64,000 bases of DNA from Blastobasis lacticolella (GCA_905147135.1 LR990067.1:10974001-11038000); one strand, 5' to 3'. Positions 11,701-23,530 are shown, counted from the stretch's first letter. Program-made: numbers and translations. The notes: generated by a model not told the origin, from the letters alone.

Positions 11701-12084
11701 GGCGTTTCATGGTATCTGCCTACCCCACCTGTGGGACACAGGCTTGAGCTTTATGTATGTATGTATTTTTAGGTTATAGTAAAAAATGTGTGTAGTCAAA
11801 ACCATTATCTTAAATGGATGCATGTTTCTTTTATTATCATTTCTCCACCCGAATATCCCCACTCTCCTCATAGCAATACACCGAATGAAATGACTGCAAT
11901 AAATTCTTCTTATAGCCCAAAAATACACTTTCCCCAGTTTCCCCCGGGAAAGTGGGTCGCAACGGGTTCATAAAATATTTATATATGAAAATTCAATAGT
12001 CTGTCTCTCTGTTCAGATTGATGGAGATTGAAAACGGGGTAATACAAAACCGGGGTACAAGTATTTACTTTAATAGTAACAGAA

Positions 12085-12165
12085 TGATGATAGAGCGGCG
12101 GTTAAGGTGTCTGACTCGTAAGGGAGAGGTATCTGGTTGGAATCTCACTGCAGCCATGAGTTATG
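12085..12165 (+). repeat. Family C SINE head fragment
   Basis: AGAGCGGCGGTTAAGGTGTC, GACTCGTAAGGGAGAGGTAT, then CACTGCAGCCATGAGTTATG. Confidence 0.45.
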
Positions 12166-12889
12166 TAGAGCATAAGTGCTACTTCAACGAAAATCTTTCT
12201 TTGTCGCTACTGCAATATTCAAGGGATTTGGTGCATTTTTAATCAAAGTCAGTGTGCTAAAAAAGGAAGCTTTAGCTGTCCATTATATCCCAGTCCCAGA
12301 AAAACATATTTTTTTTTCAAATTTACTTTTTTCATGATGGTGAAAAATATCGTGCCATAAAAGAGACAGTAGGATAATCTACAACAAGTACCTTTTTTAT
12401 ATTATTGAAATATTTGACGCAGTTTCTTCTGTGGGTGTGTCGTTTGCGACACTGTAGCCAAACCACAATTTAATGTAGGTAAGATGATTTTTTTTTACTT
12501 TTCCTAATCTTCATTGAAAGTGTAATGTAATTTATCTTCATGGATATATAATTATCTTTATGTACTGATCCACAGTTACCATTTTCCATCAGGCGGTCGT
12601 TTTTTACTAAGAAGCAAAAAAAAAACCTAAAATCAAACCGTGCTGAAACGTTAAAAAGCTAGGGAACTAAAGACACTTCTATCTCTCTGCAATTATGTCA
12701 TTCCGCTACCACTTCAAAATGCAAGCAGCGTTGCAAAGGCGTCTGTAATACGGGGTGTCTCTGAGCTAGGGTAGCCAGTTTTTTTTTTGCTACAAGATGT
12801 CCGATGCCGGTCGTAATTAATTGAAAGTTAATAAATATAATATATTTAGTGTAATTGTGTATAAAAGTGTTTGAATCAATTTTTGTTAT

Positions 12890-13010
12890 TGATAAGGTAG
12901 ACAAACAGGCAAGCGGGCCATCTGATGGAAAGTGGTTACCGCCGCCTATGGACATCAGTAACACCAGTGCCGCTACCAATGCGTTCGAGATCTCTAATAT
13001 AGCTCTCGAA
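12890..13010 (-). repeat. LINE 3' end (family E)
   Basis: GTAGACAAACAGGCAAGCGG, CCATCTGATGGAAAGTGG, GACATCAGTAACACCAG. The sense strand (minus) encodes the last part of a LINE ORF. Confidence 0.55.
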
Positions 13011-13489
13011 TGAGTTCCAAGTTAATTACAAGTTCCAAAAAACATTTTTGGGCCATATACGCATCCTTATTGTAACAACCTACTTGTTCACTTTTAGTCT
13101 TAAGTCTGGCCATGACAGAATACCAGCGGGTGTGGGTTTCACCGTCACCCATACGCTGAGACATGGACCATTTTGTCTATAAGAACCTTTTGTACTAAAC
13201 ATACATCAACATAATATATTTAAGAGTATGACTCTTGTCTGTGAAGCAATCGGTGCAGCAGAGCACAAAATAAGAACCCCATGTTACAGTGCAAAGCAAA
13301 GAATTCGGGTGGCTCAGTCCACATCTCGCACGTGCGAGGTAAAAAGGCTCGCGCGATGCTCGGGCGTCGCGGTAACTTACGATCGTTATGAGTATTTATG
13401 TATGTATGTATGCCATACATCTAAAATCTATTGAAGGGACCACGACACCGCAAAGATACGGCTACGGGATCTGCGTTTCTGTTTTATTA

Positions 13490-13720
13490 ACTAGCCAGGC
13501 ATTTGACCGCCATTTCACCTGGTGGTAAGTGATCAGGCAGTACGCTTTTTTGCCGCCTTAGTCGTAAAAGAATGATTTTTCGTAGCAAGCTTTCATCGCG
13601 CGGTACCTATTCATTAAGACCTTTCCAAAGGGCCCAAACGCGATGGGGTTGTCTTATTGCGTTCCTATGACCACATTCCGAGTCCATCATTAGAGCAGCT
13701 CCATGATACCTTGCATTGCC
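13490..13720 (-). repeat. LINE 3' end (K) next to a diverged shared repeat
   Basis: CTAGCCAGGCATTTGACCGC and CACCTGGTGGTAAGTGA, then AAGACCTTTCCAAAGGGCCC, which is related to 3820-3910. Confidence 0.4.
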
Positions 13721-14239
13721 ATCCAAGTTACATAAGTATACCAAATTTCAGCTCATTCGGATACCGATAAATGGTCGAAAAATTGTTTGCAAATTTTGAC
13801 GGACAACTTCATACATACCAACATTGCAAGTTCAATGATTTTACTAATATAGTCTTGTAAAAGAACCATTGTTGCTAACATAAATATGAATTACTGTCCG
13901 AAATAAATGATTATTTAATGTAATTTAATTTAAATAAAAGCTTGTTAAAACCATAGCTAAAAGAGGTCAGGTAAAATCCTCGCACATATAAATATCTCCG
14001 CCTAACAAGAGAAATGTAGCGAAAACAAAAAAATTACTAAACCGTTTTCCTGCTTTTCCCTTCTAACACAGGTTAATGTAATTGATTCGTACAAACAAGT
14101 GGACAGGCTCTTTTTTATTACGTGCAATAATAATATTGGTTAGGGAGGTAGGGAATTAGGGGCTTTTTCGCCCTACTTTTTATTCGCTACGGTTTTTTAG
14201 CAAAGCCTTTTGACTATAAAAAAATCTTAGGGCACGGGC

Positions 14240-14541
14240 TCCACCTTAACCATGATCCAGGATTTGGCAGATCAGATAATAAGAGTGAAGCGATTGCTAT
14301 CTGACCTCTGTGACCCTGTTAGTAAAGGTATCTGACTGGATTGGATCATGGTTACACATTCAGTCACCTGAATGTGCAGGTTTCATCACGATGTTTTCCC
14401 TCGCGGTAAAAGCATCGGTTAGTATTTAACTAATGTACATAACTCAGAAAAGAGTCATTGGTACATGGCGGCAGTGGGATTCGAACCCGATACCTTTCGC
14501 TTGCGAGTCGATTACCGTAAACACTAGGCCACCGACGCTCC
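14240..14541 (-). mobile_element. Family C tRNA-like SINE
   Basis: Near complete; + strand reads CACCTTAACCATGATCCAGG ... CCTCGCGGTAAAAGCATCGG ... GTGGGATTCGAACCCGATAC ... GGCCACCGACGCTC. Confidence 0.7.
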
Positions 14542-14689
14542 TAAAGATATAATAATAAATATTAATATATCGTCAGGGGGTCCAAACCGGCTGCCGAGCC
14601 CATTCTACTACTCTCAGTTCATCCGTATTCGGAAACATTACTATGAGGTCTCACAGTTCGCGAGAAACCCACAGAGTCCAATAATACTT

Positions 14690-14850
14690 GAGTGGTGGCA
14701 AACGAGCTTGTGGCCTGCCTGATGGTAAGCAGTCACCGCAGCCTATGGACGTTTGCAATACCAGGGGCATCACCCACGCGTTGCCGACCCTGTAAAAATC
14801 CTTTCACCCCTTTCTTGAGAACTCCATGTTCTATTGAACGCAGTGCGCTC
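14690..14850 (-). repeat. LINE 3' end (family D)
   Basis: GTGGCAAACGAGCTTGTGGC, CAGTCACCGCAGCCTATGGA, TTGCCGACCCTGTAAAAATC. Confidence 0.6.
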
Positions 14851-15087
14851 ACTTAGCAACGAGGGGCTAACGAGAACGCATACTTTCCTGAGACAAGTAT
14901 TATTTGTAAGAGTTTGAGAGCCCACAGCGGAAGACATTGATCAACCTCGCTTTGTCAACGATACTACACACCTAACGAGTGGCGTGCTCTTTAGAAGTAA
15001 ACTCATGTCGATATAAGCGCCACATACATACATACATTCGTACACACTCACGCTCCACGACAATACAATCAAACAGACACATATTCA

Positions 15088-15432
15088 TCATCTTGGCGTC
15101 AATGTCCCGGTTGCGCTTTCGCCACGAGGGCCTAGGATCCGCCTTAACCATGTTCCAGTATTTGGCAGATTAAATAATTATAGTGGAGCGACTGCCACCT
15201 GACCTCCGTGACCCTGTTACCAGCTTGACCATATTTTATCATGGTTACACATTCAGTCGCCTGAATGCGCAGGTTTCATCACGATGTTTTCCCTCACCGT
15301 CAGAGCATCGGTAAGCATTCAACTAATGTACATAACTTAGAAAAGAGTCATCGGTACATAGCAACAGTGGGATTCGAACCCGATACCTCTCGCTTACGAG
15401 TCAGATACCTTAACTCGGCTACAGACGCTGCT
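15088..15432 (-). mobile_element. Family C tRNA-like SINE, full length
   Basis: + strand from CATCTTGGCGTCAATGTCCC to CTACAGACGCTGC; includes GTGGGATTCGAACCCGATAC (B-box) and CTCTCGCTTACGAGTCAGAT. Confidence 0.72.
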
Positions 15433-15600
15433 AAATACACACATATTAGACTGATCAAATAAAATGACCTCCTTCATAAGGAAAATTCAGAAGTACCCTC
15501 AACCGCCGTAAATACAGGAGAAGATTTATTAATGTGGAAGAAGCAAAAAAAATGTATCAGGATCGTAGCTTGTGACACTCGATAATGCCTATCCTAATAT

Positions 15601-15855
15601 AATCATTATCACAGCCCATAACAGTCCACTGCAGGACGTACGGCCTCTCCCATGAAAGGGCGGTTATTACCATAATCTCCGAGCTAGGCAGCCGGGTTGG
15701 AGATCGCAGTGTTATAAATATAACATTGGAAAACGCGGCTGCCTATTTCCAGTCTACGGAGACTAGATATTTTCCCATGAAAACATTTGTCGCCTAGTAC
15801 GACACCCACGAGTGTAAGGGGTTGCTATTCTTCTCTGCCGGACACCACACGGTCC
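15601..15855 (-). mobile_element. Family B short retroelement
   Basis: ATCACAGCCCATAACAGTCC through GAGTGTAAGGGGTTGCTATT to GGACACCACACGG. Confidence 0.7.
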
Positions 15856-16224
15856 TATGTGATACATCGAACAATTTGTTCATTTAAACGCCCACCATAT
15901 TTGTAAAATAATCCGAAATACCCTCCATATTATAAAAGCGATTATAAAGATGATTTATTCTAACGCTCATATTCAATTTGGCTGGCATTAATTATTAGTA
16001 CCAAGCGAGAGTTGGCAAAGGTGTTAAGTCTGGTGGTCGGTCAGAGTATTCTGTGCTCTAAGACAATAGCGGTAAAGTTGCAATTCGAGTGGTGAATATT
16101 GCAGCCGTGGATATTTTTGCCCAGTTTCCCCTCATCTGCAATGATCAATAGTGGCGACGCTCACGTGAGGGAATGTCGACGTTCTCTATGAGAAATGTTA
16201 CAAATTTAAACAAACTTGACTTAC

Positions 16225-16479
16225 CTTGCGACACTGATGGGACCGGCACAGAAATCTAACTCAAAAAAAAGAAATTAAAAAACAAAAAAACGACGAAAAA
16301 AAAATTTGAATTTATTTCGTAAAAAATCTTCGAACTCCAGCCAGGTACAGTACAAACGTAGGTGCAACATAGTAATAAATAAAAACAAAATATAGGTAAT
16401 AAATGAGAAATCGAAACGCGTCGTAAGATGGACGACGGGACGCGAGACGTGCGCTCTATACAGAGAGTACGGGCGCTCT
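16225..16479 (-). other. Probable noncoding first exon of a minus-strand gene
   Basis: Read on the minus strand, this segment starts at an initiator-like GTCAGAG (A at 16479), 31 bp after the first T of TATATAAG. It ends at 16225 with a near-consensus donor, GCAAG/GTAAGTC. It is about 255 nt long. Its only notable frame is a 31-codon upstream ORF starting ATGTTGCACC and closed before the donor, so the main start codon should lie in a later exon at lower coordinates. I could not identify that exon. The T/A-rich part near 16260-16320 is low complexity. The identity of the gene is unknown. Confidence 0.5.
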
Positions 16480-16566
16480 GACGTCTGAGGCTCTGGGGCG
16501 AGCTTATATACGCGCGCGGGGTGAGGCGGGGGCGGCGGCCATCTTGCTCGGTTGCTATGGCAACGC
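16479..16566 (-). promoter_or_regulatory. TATA promoter with X-box-like and GATGGC motifs
   Basis: On the minus strand, in order: GTTGCCATAGCAAC (16551-16564), a near-palindrome matching the RFX X-box form; CAAGATGGCCGCC (16534-16546), a YY1/Pho-like motif; TATATAAG (16510 to 16503); and the initiator at 16479. The GC-rich, CpG-rich character of 16.43-16.63 kb stands out from AT-rich surroundings. Motif spacing is seen in sequence; factor binding is inference. X-boxes often mark cilium genes, but one site does not establish that. Confidence 0.5.
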
Positions 16567-17006
16567 GGAGATGGCCTATTACGGGAGGGTGGTGGAGATT
16601 AGTCGTAGCGACAGCAGCGGAAGGGGATGCGATTTTTTTTATTCTCGGTAAAGTTATAAAATATATTTATAAATAGATGCTTGCTTAATATGTTAAGGAT
16701 AATTTTAATAGCTGATTCCGTTTGATACAAATGACCTGTAAGGCGTTTACAAATTCTAAATAAATTCCACCACGACCACGATCAATGCAAAAACTAAATT
16801 TTATGGATTACTAAAATGGAAATGTGATAAAAACTGCACATTCATTACCACGATGTAGAAAACGTGTACAGCGCCATATAGCAGACGTTGAGAGAACTAC
16901 ATTCTCTATGCATAGTACAATCAAATTAACTTCTACTTTTTCCAATTTCCCTCATCATGAAGGTTTTCCGCTTAAATTTCAAAACAGCTTATTATACAGA
17001 AACAGT

Positions 17007-17190
17007 GTCAGTTAAAACTGAAGGTCTGTAGACGCTAGGGAAGTCAGTTGTAACTCAACAGTGGTCAGTTACCCGACGAATCGAGAATAAACTCAACGTG
17101 TGATTTTAACTGACAGTTGGATTGTTTAGTTAAAAATGAAGGTCTGTAGACACTAAGATGTCAGTTTTAAATGAATAGTTTCGAGTGTTC
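17007..17190 (+). repeat. Two-copy tandem repeat, about 118-bp period
   Basis: GTTAAAACTGAAGGTCTGTA at 17011 recurs as GTTAAAAATGAAGGTCTGTA at 17129; the following GACGCTAGGGAAGTCAGTT and GACACTAAGATGTCAGTTT also align. Confidence 0.65.
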
Positions 17191-17279
17191 AGTTTAAACT
17201 TTAGCCCGCTTTAAAAATACCCAAGTTGTAGCACTCAGGGAAATTATGTGCAGGCAGAAAGTTCCAGATCGTAAAACTC

Positions 17280-17790
17280 ATGGGCGTCAGTTACTGTTTA
17301 CCATCAGGTGCGCTGTCTGTTCGTTATTTTTAAGCTATTCAGTGACAAACGAGCAGACAGCCCACCTGAGGCCTTACCATGAACTCTTATAGTAGGACCT
17401 AAACAGAACGGCCCTGCTTAGAACGAGACAGCGCTATACGTGTCACATAAGCTTGTCTCGTTCAAACCGAAAGCAATTCTGTTTAGGTCCTGCTATAAGA
17501 GTTCATGGTAAGCCCTCTGGTGGTAAGTGACAACTGTCATCCAGAACATCTACAATTCATACATATAGATTGCAGGTAACAAAAATACAGAACCGTGGGT
17601 GCGTTGTCACTGTGAGGACTAAGTTGCAATGCCTCATGCCTGTTATTACGCTGGCTACCTTATCCTTTAAACTGGAACACAACAATGCAAGCATTGTTCT
17701 TGGCGGCTGAAATAAATAAGCCGGTGGTACTCACCCAGGCGAACTCCGCAGGCTTTACAGAGTCCTACCACCTGATAAAGTTTGAATTGG
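17280..17790 (-). mobile_element. LINE 3' end (family J), interrupted by a MITE
   Basis: Left GTGACAAACGAGCAGACAGC, right GGTGGTAAGTGACAACTGTC, GGAACACAACAATGCAAGCA, GAGTCCTACCACCTGATAAA. The MITE occupies 17368-17517. Confidence 0.6.
17368..17517. mobile_element. Fold-back MITE, 150 bp with 41-bp TIRs
   Basis: Terminal inverted repeats 17368-17408 and 17477-17517 (GAGG[C/G]CTTACCATGAACTC...) differ at two positions. A second inner pair, GAACGAGACA (17421) and TGTCTCGTTC (17454), makes most of the element self-complementary. Target duplication is not clear. Confidence 0.8.
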
Positions 17791-17927
17791 TTTGTCACTG
17801 TTAAGATTATAAAAAAAAAAAGTCCCTTGTAGGGCGCCAGGGTTAAGCACGTGCAGTCTGCCCAACAAGTTTAAAAACAGGGAACTAATTGCTTGCTTGA
17901 GTATTTTCCTTTAGACTCCGAGCATTC

Positions 17928-18172
17928 ATCATCACATCATCACAGCCCGTAACAGTCCACTGCAGGATTTAGGGCCTCTCCCACGAAAGGGGAGGTTATT
18001 GCCATAATCTCCACGCTTGGCAAGCGGGTTGGATGTTTAAATATAACAATGGAAAATGCTGCAGCCCATCTTCCAGAATACGGAGACTCTTGATCTTTTG
18101 CCTCGAAAACATTAGTCGCCTTGTACGACACCCATAAGTGTAAGGGGTTGGTGCTATTCTACTCTGCCGGAC
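17928..18172 (-). mobile_element. Family B short retroelement
   Basis: CATCATCACATCATCACAGC, CCCACGAAAGGGGAGGTTAT, TTGCCTCGAAAACATTAGTC, ending ACTCTGCCGGAC. Confidence 0.7.
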
Positions 18173-18364
18173 TGGTGTCAAGCATTGCACGTTCCATATC
18201 AAGCTGAATGATCTTAACCTGGTGAACCTTTCTTTCACTGAACAGATGTTTGATAATTATTGTGAGTGGTGAGAACGGAGTTTCTCTTAAAGTGGCAGCA
18301 CTTTTACATCACTTAAGGCCTTAATCATTTTATGCATTGTGGTATGGCTGACGCGTGGCTTGGA

Positions 18365-18690
18365 GCGTCGGTGGTCAAGTGGTTGAGGTATCCGACTCGA
18401 ATGCGAGAGGTACCGGCTTCGAATCCACTGCGGTCATGTACCAATGACGCTTTTCGCAGTTATGTACATTAGTTGAATGCTAACCATGCTCCTACGGTGA
18501 GAAAAAAAAACATCGTGATGAAATTCAGAATGTGTAACCATTATCTAATCCAGACAGGTTCCCCTGGCCGCAGGGTAAAATGGCAGTTGCTCCACTGTGA
18601 TTATCGGTACTGCCAAATCCAGGATCATGGTCAAAGCGGACCCCGGGCCTTCGTGCGCGAGAGCACAACCGGGACATTAACGCCAAGATG
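18365..18690 (+). mobile_element. Family C tRNA-like SINE, full length
   Basis: GCGTCGGTGGTCAAGTGGTT, CGACTCGAATGCGAGAGGTA, TCGAATCCACTGCGGTCATG, then the body and GAGAGCACAACCGGGACATT. Confidence 0.72.
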
Positions 18691-19835
18691 TTCTTTTTAT
18701 TATTGTGGTATGGCTGACGTGAAGATTCAATGAAATAGTGTCAGGTCAGTATTGGTAGAAACTAGTCAGTTTTGGCAGTCCGGCGAGTATGCCCAGTCAA
18801 TATGACATAATCTTACTATCAATTGTTATTTTTTACTAAATGTTTTTTTTTTAGTTTTGTAATAAATTAGGAATACAAAATATTCTATAACCTGCTCTTC
18901 TATTAATTATTCAACATTTTATACTTGTAAATTCTATAAAACAACCACATCAAATAAATAACTGGATAGAGAAAAAAAAGTTCCACTGCCTTTGCACACC
19001 CTACCATCCCTTCGTCTCAACGCACACACCCCAGCATCCCCTAGCACTCACACTCCCGAATAAAGTACAACGATGTTATAGTACTATGACGCTCACAAAA
19101 GCAATATTTGCACCCAAGTGGTGGCGCCACTGTCTACGCGGGAACAACGTCGATAGTGACCTTGTAATGGGGAAGTTTAGTTCCGATTTCCGCCGCCTTA
19201 GTTGGTAAGTTTGTTGTTGTGACAACTTTGAGAGAAAAGGTCGTAAGCGGCTGGGTTTACTTTTATTCAAAATTAAGCTTTACTACTTACAAAATAAAGT
19301 TGAAAATAGAATGTGTTTGACGAGAAATTTCTCACAGCGTTTGATCTAAAACGGAGCTTAACGTGGAACTAATAAGGATTAGTTTCACAACGTGTCATTT
19401 CTATCAGACCATTGTACGAAAAGCGGCGCTATAGACCAGTATAAGATGAGCCAGCATCTCTATAGACGTACATAGGAATGTGAGCTACTTTTATACTGGT
19501 TTTATTAGGTCGATGCACAGCCTACAGTATACCATTTCCGAAATACATATAAATGTACGATGTCAGTGTCCGTTTGTACTCGCGATAGTGTTACACTAAG
19601 AGCGAGACGGCGAGAGTATATACCTACCTGTCTCCCTCACTCAGTGTAGGGCTAGGAAATGGCTCGGTTACTAAAAGAACGGGTGAAGTGAAAAAATTGA
19701 AAAATGTCGCTGTATTAGTGTAAAAGCTTGACTCTTTACTTCTAAATTGTGGGTAGTTGAAACCGGTTTGATCTGGATTTTGTTGGCAGAGTTGCAATAG
19801 CATGAAAAACCTTTTCAGTATGCCAGATAGAGTAT
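18691..19835. other. No recognised gene
   Basis: AT-rich spacer. ACCAGTATAA (19435) and TTATACTGGT (near 19492) form an imperfect stem of about 65 bp. No domain-bearing frame. Confidence 0.35.
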
Positions 19836-19837
19836 AT

Positions 19838-20010
19838 AATGCGCACGGCTAAGGAATGGAACTCGTTGCCTGCGTGTGTGTTCCCTGATCACTATAATCT
19901 GGACGCCTTCAAGGCTAGAGTGAATAGGCTGTTCCTAGACAGGCACGCTCCGTCCTTGACCGCATCGTCACTTACCTGGTAGTATTGACTGCCATCTCAC
20001 CTGAGCCTTG
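19838..20010 (+). repeat. LINE 3' end (family K)
   Basis: Reads [20 protein letters not shown] then [17 protein letters not shown], the usual last residues of this LINE, followed by CGTCACTTACCTGG. Confidence 0.65.
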
Positions 20011-20159
20011 TGTCCGCTAATTTACTGGAGGGAATTAATTATAATTGGTTCGTAATAACGGCTTAATTGTAGCAGAATACCTAATGGGTGTCAACTGCCA
20101 TTGAGCTGCGATTGCTATACAATTTACTAAATTAGCGGATGTGAGGCCCATGTGAGAGT

Positions 20160-20312
20160 CGAGAGAGAAAAGGCGGATTGACATTTACATTAAATTTGAT
20201 ATAATTTTGTATTAATTGTAAGTCAAGTCAAGACAAGCTGTTGAAACTACTAGTGCAATAACATCTTCATGTAATCCCTATACAGTTCAACAATAAATAT
20301 GATTCTGATTCC
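20160..20312 (+). repeat. LINE 3' UTR (family H)
   Basis: GACAAGCTGTTGAAACTACT, GCAATAACATCTTCATG, CAGTTCAACAATAAATATGA; same 3' UTR as 42620-42710. Confidence 0.6.
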
Positions 20313-20321
20313 TACACACAT

Positions 20322-20518
20322 AGGTGTCGTTCAAGGCGACTAATGTTTCCGAGGCAAAAGATCAGAGTCTCCGTAGTATGGAAAATGGGCAGCAGCATTT
20401 TCCATTGTTATATTTAAACACTGCGATCTCCAACTCCACTGCGAGATATGGCAATAATATCCCCTTTCGTGGGAGAGGCCCTAAGTCCTGCAGTGGACTG
20501 TTATGGGCTGTGATGATG
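20322..20518 (+). mobile_element. Family B short retroelement
   Basis: GTCGTTCAAGGCGACTAATG, GGAAAATGGGCAGCAGCATT, GAGGCCCTAAGTCCTGCAGT, tail GGGCTGTGATGATGAG. Confidence 0.7.
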
Positions 20519-20720
20519 AGTCTGATTCTAACCCCAAATTAAGTTTACATATCCTCAAATATTTTCTAAACTACTGGACCGATTTTAATGAAACAAAGCT
20601 AAGAAGCATCTGGATTAAACTGGCTTTCAAATAAGAAAAACCGCATTCAAATCGGTCCATCCGTTCGGGTGCTACGATGCCACAGACAGGTACACAGATA
20701 CCCACGTTAAACTTGTAACA
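20519..20720 (-). repeat. Family F repeat
   Basis: AAACTACTGGACCGATTTTA, CAAAGCTAAGAAGCATCTGG, TCGGTCCATCCGTTCGGGTG. Confidence 0.6.
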
Positions 20721-20744
20721 CTCCTCTTTGTCGACGGGGGCAAA

Positions 20745-21764
20745 TTTTATTTTAAAATAAAATGAAATGAAAAAATTTATTGATTAACAAGGACACCACA
20801 TTACAACAATCACATAATATAAAATAAACAATAATCATACAAATAAAAAACATATATAACAATTCGGAATTGCTGTGCTGTGGCACACCTTGTCAACAAA
20901 AGTACCTCATTTTAATTATATCCACCTTCCTGGATGAGTTCGTTAAACCCTTTGTTTATTCTATTTATTTTTAAATTTTTGGGATGACTTGTCATTGAGC
21001 GTAGTGAAATTTGTATAAGTAAAAAGTGTTTTTAATTTGTAAATTGCAGATTTGTAATTGGCAGTAGGTACTACTTATATCTGTATTTGATTGTAGCGAA
21101 ATGTGATTGCTGTGAAGTTGTGAAATAAAGAAAGAAAAAATAATTATGATACAATAGAGTTCTTATAGAATGCACTACATTAAAAAGTATAACTATTAAG
21201 TATTTATTTTTATTTTTAGTACATTTTATTTTAGGACACCGAGGAGGACATGATAGTGATCAAATACTAGGAAAAAAACCCGTAATAATTACCATCTTCA
21301 TATCCTCACGAACATGCCTTCTTCAAGGCATCCTTCGAAGAGCTAGAGACAAGTCCGACCCATGTGACCAATAAAAATAATTAAATAAACATAAAAACCA
21401 CCCCTCTCACTCGTTACCGTAGGAAACACATATCACTATTTCACTCTAGCTTCGTCCTCTGTAAATATTTTATTAGTGTTATTTCTTTGGGACCCACGAA
21501 GGTAATTTCAACTCTATGATGTAGGAAATGGAGTTCAATGTTACAATACACGCGTATCTGATGAAAGTGTGTAACTTTCTGGCTGGTTAATATTTTATCG
21601 CTGTTTAGTAACGCTACTTGGCGGTAGGTGGCGCTAGTTTGTACGGCGTGTTTCGAGTTTGGGTAATAATTTTGCTGGGGTTTGTAGAGGACTTTTCACA
21701 GGTAGTTTTATCTTTAGGTTAATTTGTGGGAATTTCGATGTATTTTGTTCTTTATTTTTATGAT
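20745..21764. other. Unresolved AT-rich repeat remains and spacer
   Basis: 20745-20960 starts TTTATTGATTAACAAGGACA and looks like a minus-strand LINE 3' end. The rest shows no supported gene. Confidence 0.3.
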
Positions 21765-21880
21765 ATACGGCAGACGAAACGGCCCACCAGATGGTGAGTG
21801 GTCACCGCCGCCGATGGACATAAGCAACACCAGGGGAGTCACTAATGCGTTGCCTGCTTCTGTAGAGACCTCTTATATAC
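21765..21880 (-). repeat. LINE 3' end (family E)
   Basis: ACGGCAGACGAAACGGCCCA, CCAGATGGTGAGTGGTCACC, AGCAACACCAGGGGAGTCAC. Confidence 0.55.
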
Positions 21881-22329
21881 ACACATCATAATATATGTTA
21901 CATTAATAATGGAGCAAATGGGATGAAAAGTTGTGTGGAGTGAAATTTTGTTAGTGTTTCTATTTGACAAAAGGTGGCGTTAGATTCGGGAAAATTTCAG
22001 TGATTCCAGGATGAGGTACTGGATAGTTTTTAAAACGCACAGGTAACTTGGAAAATTTGAAAATTGTCATCGAGTTCTTAATCACGTTTCGTTCCAGTAA
22101 TCCTTTTTTTTTTATCATCTTAGGGTTCTAAGGAAAAGGGGAAAAAACACTACGTACTGGCTTAGGGAATGCAAAATTCGGAACGGGGATAAAATCAGGT
22201 ACAACAATCTATGACAAAAAGCCCCTAAGATCCTCCCCCATTGTTGTGGGGGAGGCTAAAAAGACAACAGAAGACTGTAGTTTTTAATACCCTACGAAAA
22301 AATTGGGGTGTTATAAGTTTGTCGTGTGT

Positions 22330-22645
22330 ATCTGTGGCTTGGGATGTCTGTCTGTGGCATCGTAGGTTCTGAACGAATGGACCGATTTCGATGAGGTTTT
22401 CTCTATTTAAAAGGCAGTTTAGTCGAGATGGTTCTTATCTTTGTTTCATTAATATTTATTTATTTATTTAAAATCTTTATTGCACTAAAAATAATACAAT
22501 TGGCGGACTTAAAGCCATCAAGGCTTTATCTACCAGTCAACCAGTAGGCCATGCGTAAAGCGAAAGAGTAGGTGCCAGTAGTGGTAATATCGGTTCAGTA
22601 GCTTAGAAAATATTTGAATATAATTATGTAAACATACAGAATCTG
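22330..22645 (+). repeat. Family F repeat split by a LINE tail
   Basis: Left arm ends TTGTTTCATTAATAT (22455); right arm resumes TAATATCGGTTCAGTAGCTT (22585). The insert is described separately. Confidence 0.7.
22456..22584 (-). mobile_element. Short LINE 3' end (family I) with TAATAT TSD
   Basis: Minus-strand tail (AAAT)n; body GGCGGACTTAAAGCCATCAA and CTACCAGTCAACCAGTAGGC, shared with 37370-37460. Flanked by 6-bp TAATAT on both sides. Confidence 0.7.
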
Positions 22646-23097
22646 TAAAAAATATACTGTTAATGTACGTCGGCAAGACGATCACTTTCCATCATTGGAC
22701 CGCTTAGCTGTCCATCTACTGTATAACAATAAAAAACCGGAAAAGCAGTTGTTCAATAAAAATCAGCAATATGGCCTCTGTTCCTGAAACATAGTTTCAA
22801 CGTGGAAATGTAAAAATTCTGAATAATTTCACTTCATAGGGCTGTTTCATTTTATGAATACAGTTTTGTTGGTTTCTGGTTTGGACGACTGAATGAGAGG
22901 GTTCAGAGGCTCGATTTTTGAAAATCCTAATACTCTAATGGTAACTCTGATTTCGAATGGTTCAAAATTGGTTCAAAAATACAGGAAAATGTAACCATTC
23001 GGAATTAAATTCCCGCGTGAAAATGTTTCACATACAAATTGTAAGAGTCATTGGTGAAATCCAATCGGTAATTGAATCGCATTCGCATCTAAATGGC

Positions 23098-23530
23098 AGT
23101 TTTAATTGCAACTGAATACCAAGAACGGGTCCATCTGCCATTGAGCTGCAATTGCGATACAATTACAATTCAATAGAACTATTACTAACAGGATATCACG
23201 AACGTGTGATATGCCAAACGTGCTTTTATGAATTAGCGGACTAGTGGGCTTTAGCCCAGCGTAAATACATCCGAGGGCCCATCGAGAAGAAAGAGTCGGA
23301 GAGCGAACCCTGGTAGCTGGGAATGACCACTCGGACGATGCTAATAGAGTTTTAGTAGTTACAAAATGAGATCTGAAACAGAGGAATTCATAATATTTAA
23401 AGGCATCGTAGCTTCCGAACGGATGCACCGATTTTGATGAGGTTTTCTTTACTTTAATGTCTAGTTTGTCTGTCTGTTTAGTCGTGATGATTCTTAGCTT
23501 CTTTTCATTAAACCGGTTAAGTTGTTTGGG
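23098..23530. repeat. Shared unclassified repeat, then family F
   Basis: CTGCCATTGAGCTGCAATTG resembles 20095-20125. 23400-23530 is F (GCATCGTAGCTTCCGAACGG). Confidence 0.45.
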
